Positions 25,661-37,201 are shown, counted from the first letter of the stretch. The stretch: DNA of 64,000 bases from Chryseobacterium cucumeris (GCF_001593385.1 NZ_LUVZ01000012.1:682001-746000); one strand, 5' to 3'. Notes: a model not told the origin generated them from the letters alone. Translations and numbers: made by a program.

Positions 25661-26508
25661 GTTTTCTTGAGAAATGTTTCTATTTTATTGATAAGAAATT
25701 GATCATTTGGGTGTTTATCCCAGTCCAGATGTCCGCCATTGAATGAATAAGACTCATGGAAGATATGTTTTTTATTTAAAACAGAATCTAAGATTTTCTC
25801 TTGTGAAGACGGGATAACACGATCCGAATTTCCATAGTAAGATAAAGTAGGAGGAGAGTTTTCATTGATCCATTTCACGGGGCTTGCGAAATCTATTCTG
25901 GAAGTTTCAGAATCCACTACACGAGGATCTACAAGTCTTCTTTCCACAAAGGAATATTCCTGATAGTTTTTAAAACCCGGATCTGAAAGGTCTGCAGGAC
26001 CGACAATATTAATTACAGCTTTTACTTTTTTATCTGTATCCAATTTATAAGCATACAGCATGGATAAATGGGCTCCGGCACTGTTTCCCAATAATATCAA
26101 ATTGGGACTGTACCCAAGCTTTTTTTCTAGGAAGGCGGAAACATATTTAATATCATTTATCTGATTGGGTAAGCCATAATGAGTTTCTGATGTCAGTCTG
26201 TAATTCATATTGACAAAAATATGATCAGGAAATTTCTGCATCATAGAGAGTGTGAAAAAGGTAAGCTGCGATTTATCTCCAACCCTCCAGCCTCCACCAT
26301 GAATTATAATAAAAACATCCTTTTCTTTGTTTGTTCGTGTAGATGGAATATAAAGATCCATAACCTGCTCTGGATTGTTTCCATAGTGAATATTTTCCTC
26401 CTTATCAAAGTGGATATCTTTTCCCAGATTTATCTTTTTTTCTTTGCAAGCCGTCCACAGAAAAAGGAGGCTAAGGCAAATTAAAATAACTCGTATGTGT
26501 TTTTTCAT
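25648..26508 (-). CDS. Alpha/beta-hydrolase lipoprotein (esterase)
   Basis: 286 residues with a lipoprotein signal (LICLSLLFLWTAC, lipobox LWTAC). The fold is an alpha/beta hydrolase of the BD-FAE/carboxylesterase type: the oxyanion HGGGW in IIIHGGGWRVGDKS, the nucleophile Ser in LLGNSAGAHLSM, Asp in YGNSDRVIPSS and the final His in SFNGGHLDWDKHP. It probably cleaves an ester on an exported substrate. It is on the same strand as the receptor genes but a terminator separates them. Confidence 0.88.
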   Translation of the reverse strand: MKKHIRVILICLSLLFLWTACKEKKINLGKDIHFDKEENIHYGNNPEQVMDLYIPSTRTNKEKDVFIIIHGGGWRVGDKSQLTFFTLSMMQKFPDHIFVNMNYRLTSETHYGLPNQINDIKYVSAFLEKKLGYSPNLILLGNSAGAHLSMLYAYKLDTDKKVKAVINIVGPADLSDPGFKNYQEYSFVERRLVDPRVVDSETSRIDFASPVKWINENSPPTLSYYGNSDRVIPSSQEKILDSVLNKKHIFHESYSFNGGHLDWDKHPNDQFLINKIETFLKKTDKK

Positions 26509-26520
26509 AGCTATTAAATA

Positions 26521-26552
26521 TAAAAAAATCCGCTGAAAAGAATCAGCGGATA
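26521..26552 (-). terminator. Terminator of the tandem receptor genes
   Basis: ATCCGCTGA (26528-26536) and TCAGCGGAT (26543-26551) form a perfect stem. Read on the minus strand a T run follows. It ends transcription after the receptor gene at 26589. Confidence 0.88.
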
Positions 26553-26588
26553 TCGTAAGAATAATTGAATATGAAGAAAGATAATTCT

Positions 26589-28847
26589 TTACCTGGTTCT
26601 GCTTTTAATAGCATCCGAAGCACCCTCGATATCTCTTACCTTTTTGATTTTCTGATTTCCGAAATTATAGGTAAGACTTACGATTAAACTTCTGTTGTAG
26701 CGGTTTTGGTGGACATAATTATAATTTCCGTTTTCCTGAAAGTCTTCAATTTTAACGATGTTGGTATTCAATACATCATTTACATTTACTGCAAACGTCC
26801 AGTCGTTCCACATTTTCTTAAGGCTAAGATCTAAACTCATCAGGTTTTTCAATGAACCAAGCTCAATCTGTTGCTTATCTACGAAGAAGTAATTAAGTCC
26901 GAAGAACCATGTTTTCTTTTTATCAAGACGAACGGTGTTGTTGGTTTGGATCAAAAGACTGGTAGAATTGGTTTTATTGGTGTATGTAATAAATTTTCCA
27001 CTGGGCCCTTTTTCATCTTTGAATCTGTCTCCTGTTGTAGGATCAGTATCAAGGCTTCCATTGTTAATATTATGCTGTACACCGATATTGAAATTGGTTG
27101 TCCAGTATTGCTTGAAAAATGACTTTTGAATACCTACCATTGCGGACATTTCCTGTTTATTCCCAAAATTGGTTCTGATATATCTTAATGCCGGGTTTTC
27201 GCCTTCCTTTCCAGCCGGTGATACCGGATATCCCTGAAGTGGTACCTGCGTAATTACATCCTGAATGTAAGAATGGTTTAAAATCAGGAAATAGGAATTT
27301 TTGAACATATAAGTAAGCTCCTGATTATAGGTAGAAGATGCCTTTACGAACGGGTCATTCTGAGTATAATTATCATCTGTAAGAATGTTCCTTACCGGAT
27401 TAAGTTCCCAGAAACTAGGTCTTCTCATTCTGCTGGAGAAGGAATAAGAGATATTGTTTTTATCATTAATTGCATAATTCAGACTTAGATAGGGAAGAAG
27501 GTTTTTATAATTTCTTTCAATTCTTCTAAGAGCTTCTGTGGGAGCGTTGTCAGAAGTTCCAAGACTGTTGGTGATCTCATATCGGGCACCTATTTTTCCG
27601 GAAAGTTTGTCGGAAATCTTTTTCTCAACGGTAAGATAAATTCCGTAGATGTTTTCATCATAGATAAAATGGTTGGGTCTTGAATCCGGAGCTTTTACAG
27701 GATTAAAAGAATATGTTATGTTTTTAGAATCGTTATCTGTCTTAGTCTTATTATAATTTCCGCCTATAGATACAGTCAGATCATTTTTAAACTTTTGATT
27801 ATAATCTACCATTCCGGAGAAATTATTAATAATCTGAGGAAGATCCTGGAATACCTGTGTTTTTATTTTTCCTACTTTTCTGTTGATATCCGAAGCAAAG
27901 GTCTGGTTATCTGTGGACTGGAATCTTCTGTAGTTGAGGTAGGCTGCATTTACATTCAGTTTACTTCCCAATGAATCTGTTTTTAATTCATAATTTAAAT
28001 TCACAGAATTGTTATAAGATCTTGAATCCTCCCGGTTTTTAGACCACGTATATTCCGTATTAGTTTTTTTTATGGTATTAAATAAATCTACCGTTGAATT
28101 ATAACTTTTATTGGCCCATGTATTCCATGATAATGCGAGATTGCTTTTATCACTCAGTTGATAATCAATATTTAGATAACCACCGATGTTTTTATTCGGA
28201 TCATCAACATCTCCTACGGATTCACTAGAAGTTTTGGCAGTACCATTTCTTAAAGTATAGGTCTGTGGTTCGATATTTTCACCCCCGCTAAGACTGGCAC
28301 TTACTCCCAGTTTATTTTTTCTGTAGTTAGCCGAGAAACTCGCCTGACTCCCGTTATATTTATTGGTAGTGTTAGACATTCTCATATTTCCATTGAGACC
28401 ATCACTCATTTTTTTCTTTAAAACGATATTGATGATTCCATCAGATGATTCTACCTGATACTCACTTCCCGGAACGGTAATCACTTCAATTTTCTGGATA
28501 TTTTCTGCCGGAGTATTTTTCAGAAACTGAACTAAAGATTCAGCGTCCATATTGCTTTTTCTTCCGTTGATATAGATCAGGGCATTATTTTTCCCTGCTA
28601 TTTTCAATGCTTTATCATCCGTTGAAGATAATAATGGGGTCTGCTTCAAAAGATCAAAAGTGGTATTTCCCTTTGCAACAGGAGATGCTGCTACATCATA
28701 TACAAAACGATCACTTTGCTTTTTGAAAACCTGTTTTGTGATGGTAACTCCTTCTATGTTTTTTGTTTTTGCCGTATCAGCTTTCTTTTCCTGCGCAAAT
28801 GCACAAGTACTGAATACAATGGCCATTGACAAAATTATACGTTTCAT
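26589..28847 (-). CDS. Outer-membrane beta-barrel receptor, second copy
   Basis: 752 residues with a signal peptide (MKRIILSMAIVFSTCAFAQ). A plug-like domain follows (FDLLKQTPLLSSTDDKALKIAGKNNALIYINGRKS, VITVPGSEYQVESSDGIINIVLKKK), then a large beta-barrel of the outer-membrane family that resembles TonB-dependent receptors but lacks the N-terminal CarboxypepD-like domain. It ends with a strand next to LTYNFGNQKIKK. Strong similarity to the gene at 28892 shows a tandem duplication. The ligand is unknown. The gap to that gene is 44 nt without a clear promoter, so co-transcription is likely. Confidence 0.9.
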   Translation of the reverse strand: MKRIILSMAIVFSTCAFAQEKKADTAKTKNIEGVTITKQVFKKQSDRFVYDVAASPVAKGNTTFDLLKQTPLLSSTDDKALKIAGKNNALIYINGRKSNMDAESLVQFLKNTPAENIQKIEVITVPGSEYQVESSDGIINIVLKKKMSDGLNGNMRMSNTTNKYNGSQASFSANYRKNKLGVSASLSGGENIEPQTYTLRNGTAKTSSESVGDVDDPNKNIGGYLNIDYQLSDKSNLALSWNTWANKSYNSTVDLFNTIKKTNTEYTWSKNREDSRSYNNSVNLNYELKTDSLGSKLNVNAAYLNYRRFQSTDNQTFASDINRKVGKIKTQVFQDLPQIINNFSGMVDYNQKFKNDLTVSIGGNYNKTKTDNDSKNITYSFNPVKAPDSRPNHFIYDENIYGIYLTVEKKISDKLSGKIGARYEITNSLGTSDNAPTEALRRIERNYKNLLPYLSLNYAINDKNNISYSFSSRMRRPSFWELNPVRNILTDDNYTQNDPFVKASSTYNQELTYMFKNSYFLILNHSYIQDVITQVPLQGYPVSPAGKEGENPALRYIRTNFGNKQEMSAMVGIQKSFFKQYWTTNFNIGVQHNINNGSLDTDPTTGDRFKDEKGPSGKFITYTNKTNSTSLLIQTNNTVRLDKKKTWFFGLNYFFVDKQQIELGSLKNLMSLDLSLKKMWNDWTFAVNVNDVLNTNIVKIEDFQENGNYNYVHQNRYNRSLIVSLTYNFGNQKIKKVRDIEGASDAIKSRTR

Positions 28848-28891
28848 GTTGTTTTTATTTAAGAGTGGATTTAGTGTATAAGTTTTATAAA

Positions 28892-31153
28892 TTAGGTTCT
28901 GGATTTCACAGCATCGTTAGCTGATTTCATTTCCCTTGCTTTTTTAAGTTTCTGATTCCCGAAATTATAAGTAACTCCGATGCTCATTAACCTTGGATAA
29001 TTGAAGTTGGTGATATTATTATATTTTCCGTTAGGCTGTACTCCTTTAATACTGTAGAAGCTTTGATTGAATAAGTCACTCACTTCCGCTACAATCGTCC
29101 AGTCTCCAGCGATTTTTTTCAGACTGAGATCGAAGCTTTGTCTTGCACCTATCATTCCTCCTTCCATTGCAGTCTGGCTGGCAAAGAAGTAATTCACTCC
29201 CAGGAACCAGTCTTTTTTAGAAGAAAGTCTGATGATATTATTGAGGGTTGCAGACATATTGTAGTTTTTGACATCAATGATGTAAGGATCTACTACTTCA
29301 GTTTCTCCCGGAACGGGCATAGAAGTTGGGTCTTCAAATACTCCGCCTTTGTAGGTAACATAACCTAAAGTGACAGAATAGTTGGTTGTCCATATATCTT
29401 TAAACCAGGATTTGTTCATTCCAAGAGTTAGAGCAATCTCCCTGTTTTTTCCATAATTGGTTCTGATATATCTTAAGAATCTGGTAGTTTCCATAATCGG
29501 ATTTCCTTTGATGTCCTTTATGATTTTCCCCTCAGAATCTTTTTTAGGAGCTGTTACAGTTCCTTGCAATGGAATCAGGTCTGAGGCTGCTGCATCCTCC
29601 ACCATATTAAAACTAAGATTGGCATAGAATGCATTTTTGTACATATAATTGATTTCCTGATTATAGTATTTGGAAGCGAGTATAAATGGATTGTTCTGCG
29701 TATAATTGGTTGGAGTAAAGTAGGTTCTTGAAGGATTCAGTTCCCAGAATCTGGGTCTTCTGATTCTGCTGGAGAAAGTATAGCTCAGATTATGATCGGA
29801 ATTGATGGCGTAATTTAAATTCAGATAAGGCAGAAGGTTGTTGTAATTTCTTTCAAATCCTGTTTTATCCACAATATCGCCTGTACTTCTGGTCATTTCG
29901 TAACGGGCTCCTATTTTTCCGGATATCTTCTCCGTTAATTTTCTTTCATAATTCAGATAAATCCCAAGTATATTTTCTTTATAAATGAAGTGATTGGTCT
30001 GGTTGGGATCGATAATAAATTCTCCCTTTATTAATTTATCCTGTTTGGTGTCGTTATCTGTATTGGTGTGGTTATAACTGATTCCCATTAACCATGTTGC
30101 TCCTTTAGCCGTTTTTTTCAGATAATCAATATTGGCAGCGTAGTTGTTGATGATTTGGGGTACTGCCTGATGTAATGCTGAATATTTGTTGATTGTATCA
30201 TTCGTTAAAGGAAAACTTTCATTGAAACTTACTTTATCCCTGTTGAACCATAAGTAAGAAATGTTGGATGTAAGTTTACTTCCCAGAGAATCTGTTTTCA
30301 TCTCATAATTCAAATTGAAAGAATGATTTCTTGTTTGTGCATCCTCGTTGTTGACAGTTCTGTTATTTAATACTCCGTTTTGCCAGTTGGTAATATCCAG
30401 TACAGAATTGAAACTTTTATTGTATCTCATGTTGTAGGAAAATCCAAGACTGTGTTTTTTATTGATTTCATAATCAACATTGAATCCTCCACCAAAATTT
30501 TTGTTAGGATCATCATTAAACCCAAAAGACTCATTTCTGAAAGTAGGATCACCGTTGGATAGCGTATATCTTTGTCTGTCTGTCCAGCTTCCCGTTCTGA
30601 AATTAGAATTACCGGACCATTTTCCCTGTCTGAAATTAAAAGAAGCTCCCGCATTAGGATTATTGTAATAAGCCTGCTCGTTCTGCATTTTCAACGTTCC
30701 GTTATAGCCGTTGTTTTTGCTTTTTTTCATGACAATATTGATGACTCCTTCTTTGGATTCAACCTGAAATTCACTTCCGGGAACTGTGATGACTTCTATT
30801 TTCTGGATATCCTCAGAAGGTGTGGACTTCAGCATTTCAATCAATGCCTCAGAATCCATATTGGTTTTTTTATTGTTGATATAAATGACTGCATCATTTT
30901 TTCCCAAAATCTTCAGCGTTTTTCCGTCTATGCTGGAAATCATCGGTGTTTGTTTCAAAAGATTAAAGGTGTTGGTTCCTTTAGCGATAGATGAAGAAGC
31001 TACATCGTATACCAAACGGTCACCCTGCTTTTTGAAAACCTGCTTCTTGAGATTCACTGCATCAATAGCATTGACTTTCAAACTATCTTTTTTCTGCTGG
31101 GCAGTGATAAGTCCACCGAAAAATAGTGCTACAATAAGAATTTGAGTCTTCAT
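28892..31153 (-). CDS. Outer-membrane beta-barrel receptor, first copy
   Basis: 753 residues, a paralogue of the gene at 26589 along its length: signal peptide MKTQILIVALFFGGLITAQQ, then LKKQVFKKQGDRLVYDVASS, the plug region (YINNKKTNMDSEALIEMLKS, VITVPGSEFQVESKEGVINIV) and a barrel ending VTYNFGNQKLKK. Long insertions differ between the copies, for example the proline/Asp-rich loop near TSMPVPGETEVVDP, as expected if they bind different ligands. A good promoter lies upstream at 31203-31234, with about 50 nt of leader. Confidence 0.9.
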   Translation of the reverse strand: MKTQILIVALFFGGLITAQQKKDSLKVNAIDAVNLKKQVFKKQGDRLVYDVASSSIAKGTNTFNLLKQTPMISSIDGKTLKILGKNDAVIYINNKKTNMDSEALIEMLKSTPSEDIQKIEVITVPGSEFQVESKEGVINIVMKKSKNNGYNGTLKMQNEQAYYNNPNAGASFNFRQGKWSGNSNFRTGSWTDRQRYTLSNGDPTFRNESFGFNDDPNKNFGGGFNVDYEINKKHSLGFSYNMRYNKSFNSVLDITNWQNGVLNNRTVNNEDAQTRNHSFNLNYEMKTDSLGSKLTSNISYLWFNRDKVSFNESFPLTNDTINKYSALHQAVPQIINNYAANIDYLKKTAKGATWLMGISYNHTNTDNDTKQDKLIKGEFIIDPNQTNHFIYKENILGIYLNYERKLTEKISGKIGARYEMTRSTGDIVDKTGFERNYNNLLPYLNLNYAINSDHNLSYTFSSRIRRPRFWELNPSRTYFTPTNYTQNNPFILASKYYNQEINYMYKNAFYANLSFNMVEDAAASDLIPLQGTVTAPKKDSEGKIIKDIKGNPIMETTRFLRYIRTNYGKNREIALTLGMNKSWFKDIWTTNYSVTLGYVTYKGGVFEDPTSMPVPGETEVVDPYIIDVKNYNMSATLNNIIRLSSKKDWFLGVNYFFASQTAMEGGMIGARQSFDLSLKKIAGDWTIVAEVSDLFNQSFYSIKGVQPNGKYNNITNFNYPRLMSIGVTYNFGNQKLKKAREMKSANDAVKSRT

Positions 31154-31202
31154 GATTATTCTTTTTTAATTAATAGCTTGTATGGTTTGTTATTTAACAT
31201 TA

Positions 31203-31234
31203 CAAAGATATATAATAAATTTAGTATTATGCAA
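31203..31234 (-). promoter_or_regulatory. Promoter of the tandem receptor genes
   Basis: On the minus strand: TTG (31234-31232), 21 nt, TATCTTTG (31210-31203), an exact match to the flavobacterial consensus, about 50 nt before the start at 31153. Confidence 0.8.
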
Positions 31235-31478
31235 TACAAAGTACTTAAAAATATTTTTAAATCATTATAATCAATTGATTATCAATTAATAAAAATTTAC
31301 ATTAAAATATTGATTGCTTGACCTTTCTGTATAATAAGACAAATAAATGATGCAAAATGTTACATCAATGAAAGAAATTATGAGAAATTTTTAATTAATA
31401 CCTGGAATTTATTCCCATTAGCTCCGGAGTTATGCTTCACACAAAGACATATGTGAATCGGGGTTGTAATAACTGTAA
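31235..31478. other. Gene-free AT-rich stretch
   Basis: Between the receptor promoter and the terminator of the DUF3817 gene. A short plus-strand frame at 31432-31623 crosses that terminator and the opposite gene and is not accepted. Nothing else is seen. Confidence 0.5.
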
Positions 31479-31507
31479 AAATAAAAAAGGACCGAAAAGG
31501 TCCTTTC
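31479..31507 (-). terminator. Terminator of the DUF3817 gene
   Basis: On the minus strand AAGGACC and GGTCCTT form a stem around a TTTTC loop, followed by TTTTATTTTT. Confidence 0.85.
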
Positions 31508-31517
31508 ATTATATTGT

Positions 31518-31856
31518 TTATTCTCTGTCGAATCGGGCGAGTTTTTTATCTACCCAAACCGTTGCAAAGGGGAAGAACGCAGATAATAGGGCAAAAACAA
31601 AATCTTCATCATCCCAATTATAAATTTTTCTGGCAGGAAGGCAGAGTAAAAGGTAAAGGGTAAAAAATAAGCCATGTAAACTACCAATAACACTGATGAA
31701 GATGATAGAGTATAAATTTTCATCATACCGGATCCAGATCATCGCAACACCATACAACAAAAGACATGAAATGGCCTCCGCAAGACAAATTTGCTTAAAC
31801 CATCTGATGATTTTTTCCTGAGAATATTTTGAGAATATTTTTTCGATGAAGTCCAT
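31518..31856 (-). CDS. DUF3817 membrane protein
   Basis: 112 residues with three membrane spans: ICLAEAISCLLLYGVAMIWIRY, IFISVIGSLHGLFFTLYLLLCL and FVFALLSAFFPFATVWVDKKL. The GSLHG and FPFATVWVDKKL stretches are typical of DUF3817, a family of unknown function. It has its own promoter overlapping the end of nadD and a good terminator, so it can be expressed alone, although it follows nadD on the same strand by 83 nt. Confidence 0.82.
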   Translation of the reverse strand: MDFIEKIFSKYSQEKIIRWFKQICLAEAISCLLLYGVAMIWIRYDENLYSIIFISVIGSLHGLFFTLYLLLCLPARKIYNWDDEDFVFALLSAFFPFATVWVDKKLARFDRE

Positions 31857-31934
31857 TTCTTAAATTATGAGGTGAGAGATAAAAGGTAAGAGTCTTTCTC
31901 TTGCTTTTAATTTTAGCCTCTCATTTCCACTATG

Positions 31935-31967
31935 CAAAATTACTTATAAAAACTACTACCATCCAAA
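31935..31967 (-). promoter_or_regulatory. Promoter of the DUF3817 gene
   Basis: On the minus strand: TTTG (31967-31964), 21 nt, TAATTTTG (31942-31935), an exact consensus match within the last codons of nadD, 79 nt before the DUF3817 start. Confidence 0.7.
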
Positions 31968-32524
31968 TATTCAAAAACTTCTGGTGGCAGCATAGGTCTT
32001 ACATTTTTACCATCCTTTATCATATTACGGATTTCTGTAGCTGAAAGCTCTATTATGGGTGCTTTTACCAGAGAGATATTTTCATGCTGTAAATATTCGG
32101 AATCTTTTTTCTCACCTTCAAATACTCTTGGGTAAACAATAATATGATGATTTTTGATCAGGATATCAGCATTTTTCCATTTGTGAAGGCTTTTCAGATT
32201 ATCTTCTCCCATGATCAGACTGAAAGAATAATCAGGATATTTTTCATGAAGATAAGTTAGCGTATCAATAGTGTAGCTTGGTTTCGGAAGAGAAAATTCC
32301 ACATTGGAAGCTCTCATATTTGGATAGTTCTTTACCGCAAGTTGTACCATATCAAGCCTGTTATGGTCATTGAGTAAAGATTTTTTGTCTTTAAAAGGAT
32401 TTTGAGGACTTACTACAAACCAAAGTTCATCCATATCAGAATTTTCCAGAATATAATTAGCCAGAATAAGATGCCCGATATGAATAGGATTGAATGATCC
32501 GAAAAATAAACCGATTTTTTTCAT
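31940..32524 (-). CDS. nadD: Nicotinate-nucleotide adenylyltransferase
   Basis: 194 residues, the normal length. The nucleotidyltransferase motif is FFGSFNPIHIGHL near the N-terminus, and the C-terminal ISxTxIR motif appears as LSATEIRNM. NadD adenylates nicotinate mononucleotide in NAD synthesis. It lies 32 nt downstream of recJ on the same strand, so the two are probably co-transcribed. Confidence 0.95.
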   Translation of the reverse strand: MKKIGLFFGSFNPIHIGHLILANYILENSDMDELWFVVSPQNPFKDKKSLLNDHNRLDMVQLAVKNYPNMRASNVEFSLPKPSYTIDTLTYLHEKYPDYSFSLIMGEDNLKSLHKWKNADILIKNHHIIVYPRVFEGEKKDSEYLQHENISLVKAPIIELSATEIRNMIKDGKNVRPMLPPEVFEYLDGSSFYK

Positions 32525-32556
32525 TTGTTCAGGTAGCAGATTATAGATACTAGTAA

Positions 32557-34269
32557 TTAATCCCTGAATTTTACATCCTTGATATTAAGATAATGAGTGA
32601 CATTGCCTTTCCAGTGATTTTCTTCCAGGGTAAAAGCAAGATCAAAGTTTTTATTTTTAAAATCGTCAACAAACTGTCCCAGCTTGAACCCGACACATTC
32701 AATATTTCGTCCTGTAGATTCCTGTTTGATATAAAACTTCAGATGATTATTATCTTTTCCCATTGTTTTTACATAGCCGGAAAGTTTCTGATCCGTTAGT
32801 GTAAAAATAGGTTTCATATTATGCGGTCCAAATGGAGCCAGTTTTCGGTGGAAATTGATAAACTCTCTGTTGATTTCATCTACTTTAATCTCTGTATCAA
32901 TCGTAATAGAAGGTTCTTTCTGATGATCTTTGATTTTTTCCGAAACAATTCTTTCAAATTTTTCCTTGAAAGCATCAAATTTATCCTTCTCCATCGAAAG
33001 TCCGGCCGCAGCATGGTGTCCCCCGAATTTAAGGAAATATTCAGAACACATATCAAGAGCTTCGTGTACGTCAAAATCAGAAACAGATCTTGCGGAAGCT
33101 ACCATTTCCCCGTTATTACCATCAGTAAAAACAAGTGTAGGTTTATAATACGTTTCAATAAGTCTTGACGCTACAATACCAATCACTCCTTTATTCCATT
33201 CCGGATGATAAACAATAGTAGTATGCTTGGTTTCCTGCTGGGATTCTATGATCTGATTCAGGGCAGAAAGAGTAGAGTTCATATCCAGCTCACGCCTTTC
33301 ATCATTAAGGTTCATGATATCATTCACAATCTGATTGGCATGTTTCAGATTATCAGAAACCATAAGCTCTACAGCTGCTTTACCATGGGAAATTCTTCCG
33401 GCAGCATTAATTTTAGGAGCGATTTCAAAAACAATATTGGAAATTTCAAAATGAGAAAGCTTATCCTCAGGAATCAATAATCTTAAACCAAGATTTCTGG
33501 TCTTTCTGAGGGTTTTTAATCCCATTTTAGCCAGAACCCTGTTTTCTCCTGTCATCGAAACAATATCTGCAGCAATGGAGATTGCCAGAAGATCTGTCAG
33601 CTCAAATAATTCTGCTTCCGGTAATTTATAAATGGTATTAAGTCCCTGACAAAGTTTAAAACCAACGCCACATCCTGACAATTCCTTGAAAGGATATCTG
33701 CAGTCACTTCTTTTAGGATCAAGTACAGCCGCAGCATTAGGAATCTCTTCACCCGGAAGGTGATGGTCACAGATAATAAAATCGATGTCCAGATTACGGG
33801 CATAGTTGATCATATCAAGGGCTTTGATTCCACAGTCCAGAGCAATGATTAACGAAAAACCATTTTCTTTGGCGAAATCAATTCCTTCGGTGGAAATTCC
33901 ATATCCTTCAGAATTTCTATCCGGAATATAATAATCCAGATATTTTTTCTCAACAATTTTGCTGAGATAAAGGTACATCAAAGCAACAGCTGTGGTTCCG
34001 TCCACATCATAGTCACCATATACCAATATTTTTTCTCCATTTTCAATGGCGGTGGCAATACGCTCTACAGCCTTTTGCATGTCTGCCATTAAAAACGGAT
34101 TGTGTATATCGTTAAGGTTGGGTTTGAAGAATTCTCTGGCCTTTTGATAATTGTCAATTCCCCTTAGAACGAGGATTTTAGATTCAAAAGTACCAAAACC
34201 AAGTGACGAACTTAGTCTGTCAACAACTTCCTCATCGGGTTCAGGCTTGTAAATCCATTTTTGACTCAT
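32557..34269 (-). CDS. recJ: Single-stranded-DNA exonuclease RecJ
   Basis: 570 residues. The DHH phosphoesterase core is clear: VYGDYDVDGTTAVALMY, ALDCGIKAL, IICDHHLPGE and, later, GCGVGFKLCQ. The DHHA1 part has INAAGRISHG and FGGHHAAAGLSM, and the OB-fold region follows to the C-terminus. RecJ degrades single-stranded DNA 5' to 3' in recombination and repair. It is the first gene of the recJ-nadD unit. Confidence 0.96.
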   Translation of the reverse strand: MSQKWIYKPEPDEEVVDRLSSSLGFGTFESKILVLRGIDNYQKAREFFKPNLNDIHNPFLMADMQKAVERIATAIENGEKILVYGDYDVDGTTAVALMYLYLSKIVEKKYLDYYIPDRNSEGYGISTEGIDFAKENGFSLIIALDCGIKALDMINYARNLDIDFIICDHHLPGEEIPNAAAVLDPKRSDCRYPFKELSGCGVGFKLCQGLNTIYKLPEAELFELTDLLAISIAADIVSMTGENRVLAKMGLKTLRKTRNLGLRLLIPEDKLSHFEISNIVFEIAPKINAAGRISHGKAAVELMVSDNLKHANQIVNDIMNLNDERRELDMNSTLSALNQIIESQQETKHTTIVYHPEWNKGVIGIVASRLIETYYKPTLVFTDGNNGEMVASARSVSDFDVHEALDMCSEYFLKFGGHHAAAGLSMEKDKFDAFKEKFERIVSEKIKDHQKEPSITIDTEIKVDEINREFINFHRKLAPFGPHNMKPIFTLTDQKLSGYVKTMGKDNNHLKFYIKQESTGRNIECVGFKLGQFVDDFKNKNFDLAFTLEENHWKGNVTHYLNIKDVKFRD

Positions 34270-34273
34270 TTCA

Positions 34274-34281
34274 CAAAAATA
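34274..34281 (-). promoter_or_regulatory. Possible -7 box of recJ
   Basis: TATTTTTG on the minus strand, 4 nt before the recJ start codon; this would give an almost leaderless message. No TTG at the -33 distance was found. Confidence 0.35.
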
Positions 34282-34556
34282 AGGAAAAAAGTTCTAAAAG
34301 CATCTTTAAAAATCAGCAAATTAGATTTTAAAATAGGTGGCATAAGAATGAGAAAATTGATACTTGTTAGTTAAATTGATCAGAATAATTATATTTTTTT
34401 TCATTTTAAAAATGATCTCTGTAGGAAAATTATATTCATTCAAACTATATGTATCACACGTTTCTATGATTGTTTTGTTTAAAATAAACGGTAAGAACTT
34501 TCGGGTTTCTTTCTAATAATAAAAAAATAACATTCAATGCGGATATTAGGAGAATT
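34282..34556. other. Gene-free AT-rich stretch between divergent genes
   Basis: Only promoter sequences for recJ on the left and the M48 peptidase gene on the right are expected here. No frame, hairpin or repeat stands out. Confidence 0.5.
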
Positions 34557-34591
34557 TTTGACTTAGTAATTGTTAAAAAATGTTATCTTCG
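34557..34591 (+). promoter_or_regulatory. Promoter of the M48 peptidase gene
   Basis: TTTG (34557-34560), 23 nt, TATCTTCG (34584-34591), a near-consensus -7 box, 21 nt before the start codon at 34613. Confidence 0.6.
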
Positions 34592-34612
34592 TGCTCCAAA
34601 TTTTAAATGACT

Positions 34613-35425
34613 ATGAAAAAAATTATGCTAAGCCTTATGTCATTTGGGGCTATGTATTCGATCAATGCACAGAAGATTAACCTTGGAAAAGCTGCCGGGA
34701 TGGTTTCAAATGGCGCAAAAGCCTTAACATTTACCAACGAAGATGCTATTAAATTATCCAAAGAATCAGTAGACTGGATGGATAAAAACAATCCTGTAGC
34801 AGGGCCTAAAGATCCATATACTGTGAGACTGAACAGGCTGTTTGGAAAACATAAATCTCAGGATGGTCTGAACCTGAATTATAAAGTTTATAAAGTAAAA
34901 GATATCAATGCATTTGCCTGTGCAGACGGAAGTGTACGCGTATTCTCTTCATTAATGGATATCATGACTGATAATGAATTGCTTGCTGTAATCGGACATG
35001 AAATTGGCCATGTAAAGAATCAGGATACCAAAGATGCTATGAAATCAGCCTATCTGAAGGCGGCTGCATTAGATGCTGCATCATCAGCTTCGTCAGCCGT
35101 AGCTACCCTTAATGAAAGCCAGGTAGGAAAGATGGCGAATGCCTTTTTAGATGCTTCGCACAGTAAAAAGCAGGAGTCTGAAGCAGATACTTATTCATAT
35201 GACTTTATGAAAGCTAATAAATATGATGTAGTAGGTGCTTATACGGCTTTTAAAAAATTAGCTTTACTTTCAGAAGGAAGTACACAGACTAATTTTGAAA
35301 AAATGTTCAACTCTCATCCCGACAGCAACAAAAGAGCAGAATCTATCAAAAAGAAAGCAGAGAAAGAAGGTTTATGGAAAGATCCGGGAACTGTAGCGTT
35401 ACCCACTGCTAAATTGACGAAATAA
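34613..35425 (+). CDS. M48-family metallopeptidase, exported
   Basis: 270 residues from ATG at 34613 (an ATG two codons upstream is also possible). A signal peptide MKKIMLSLMSFGAMYSINAQ precedes the mature part. The zinc-binding HEIGH (first His about residue 129) lies in LLAVIGHEIGHVKNQD; the third ligand Glu is in KKQESEADTYSYDF. These are marks of M48 (HtpX/BepA-like) peptidases. In Gram-negatives such proteins degrade misfolded envelope proteins; here it is likely periplasmic. The C-terminus has the family motif SHPDSNKRAESI. Confidence 0.92.
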   Translation: MKKIMLSLMSFGAMYSINAQKINLGKAAGMVSNGAKALTFTNEDAIKLSKESVDWMDKNNPVAGPKDPYTVRLNRLFGKHKSQDGLNLNYKVYKVKDINAFACADGSVRVFSSLMDIMTDNELLAVIGHEIGHVKNQDTKDAMKSAYLKAAALDAASSASSAVATLNESQVGKMANAFLDASHSKKQESEADTYSYDFMKANKYDVVGAYTAFKKLALLSEGSTQTNFEKMFNSHPDSNKRAESIKKKAEKEGLWKDPGTVALPTAKLTK

Positions 35426-35448
35426 TTATTTTATTTATTGTTTAAACG

Positions 35449-35485
35449 AAAATACCTCAAAGCATTGCTTTGAGGTATTTTTATA
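35449..35485. terminator. Bidirectional terminator
   Basis: AATACCTCAAAGC (35451-35463) and GCTTTGAGGTATT (35467-35479) form a perfect 13-bp stem between the convergent M48 and ABC-F genes, with T on both sides. Confidence 0.9.
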
Positions 35486-35506
35486 TAAATTTTAATGCTG
35501 TTCTGA

Positions 35507-37201
<1,695 letters not shown>

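Noticed and set aside
31432..31623. 63-codon plus-strand frame after the receptor genes
   Set aside because: It crosses the DUF3817 terminator and the opposite gene.
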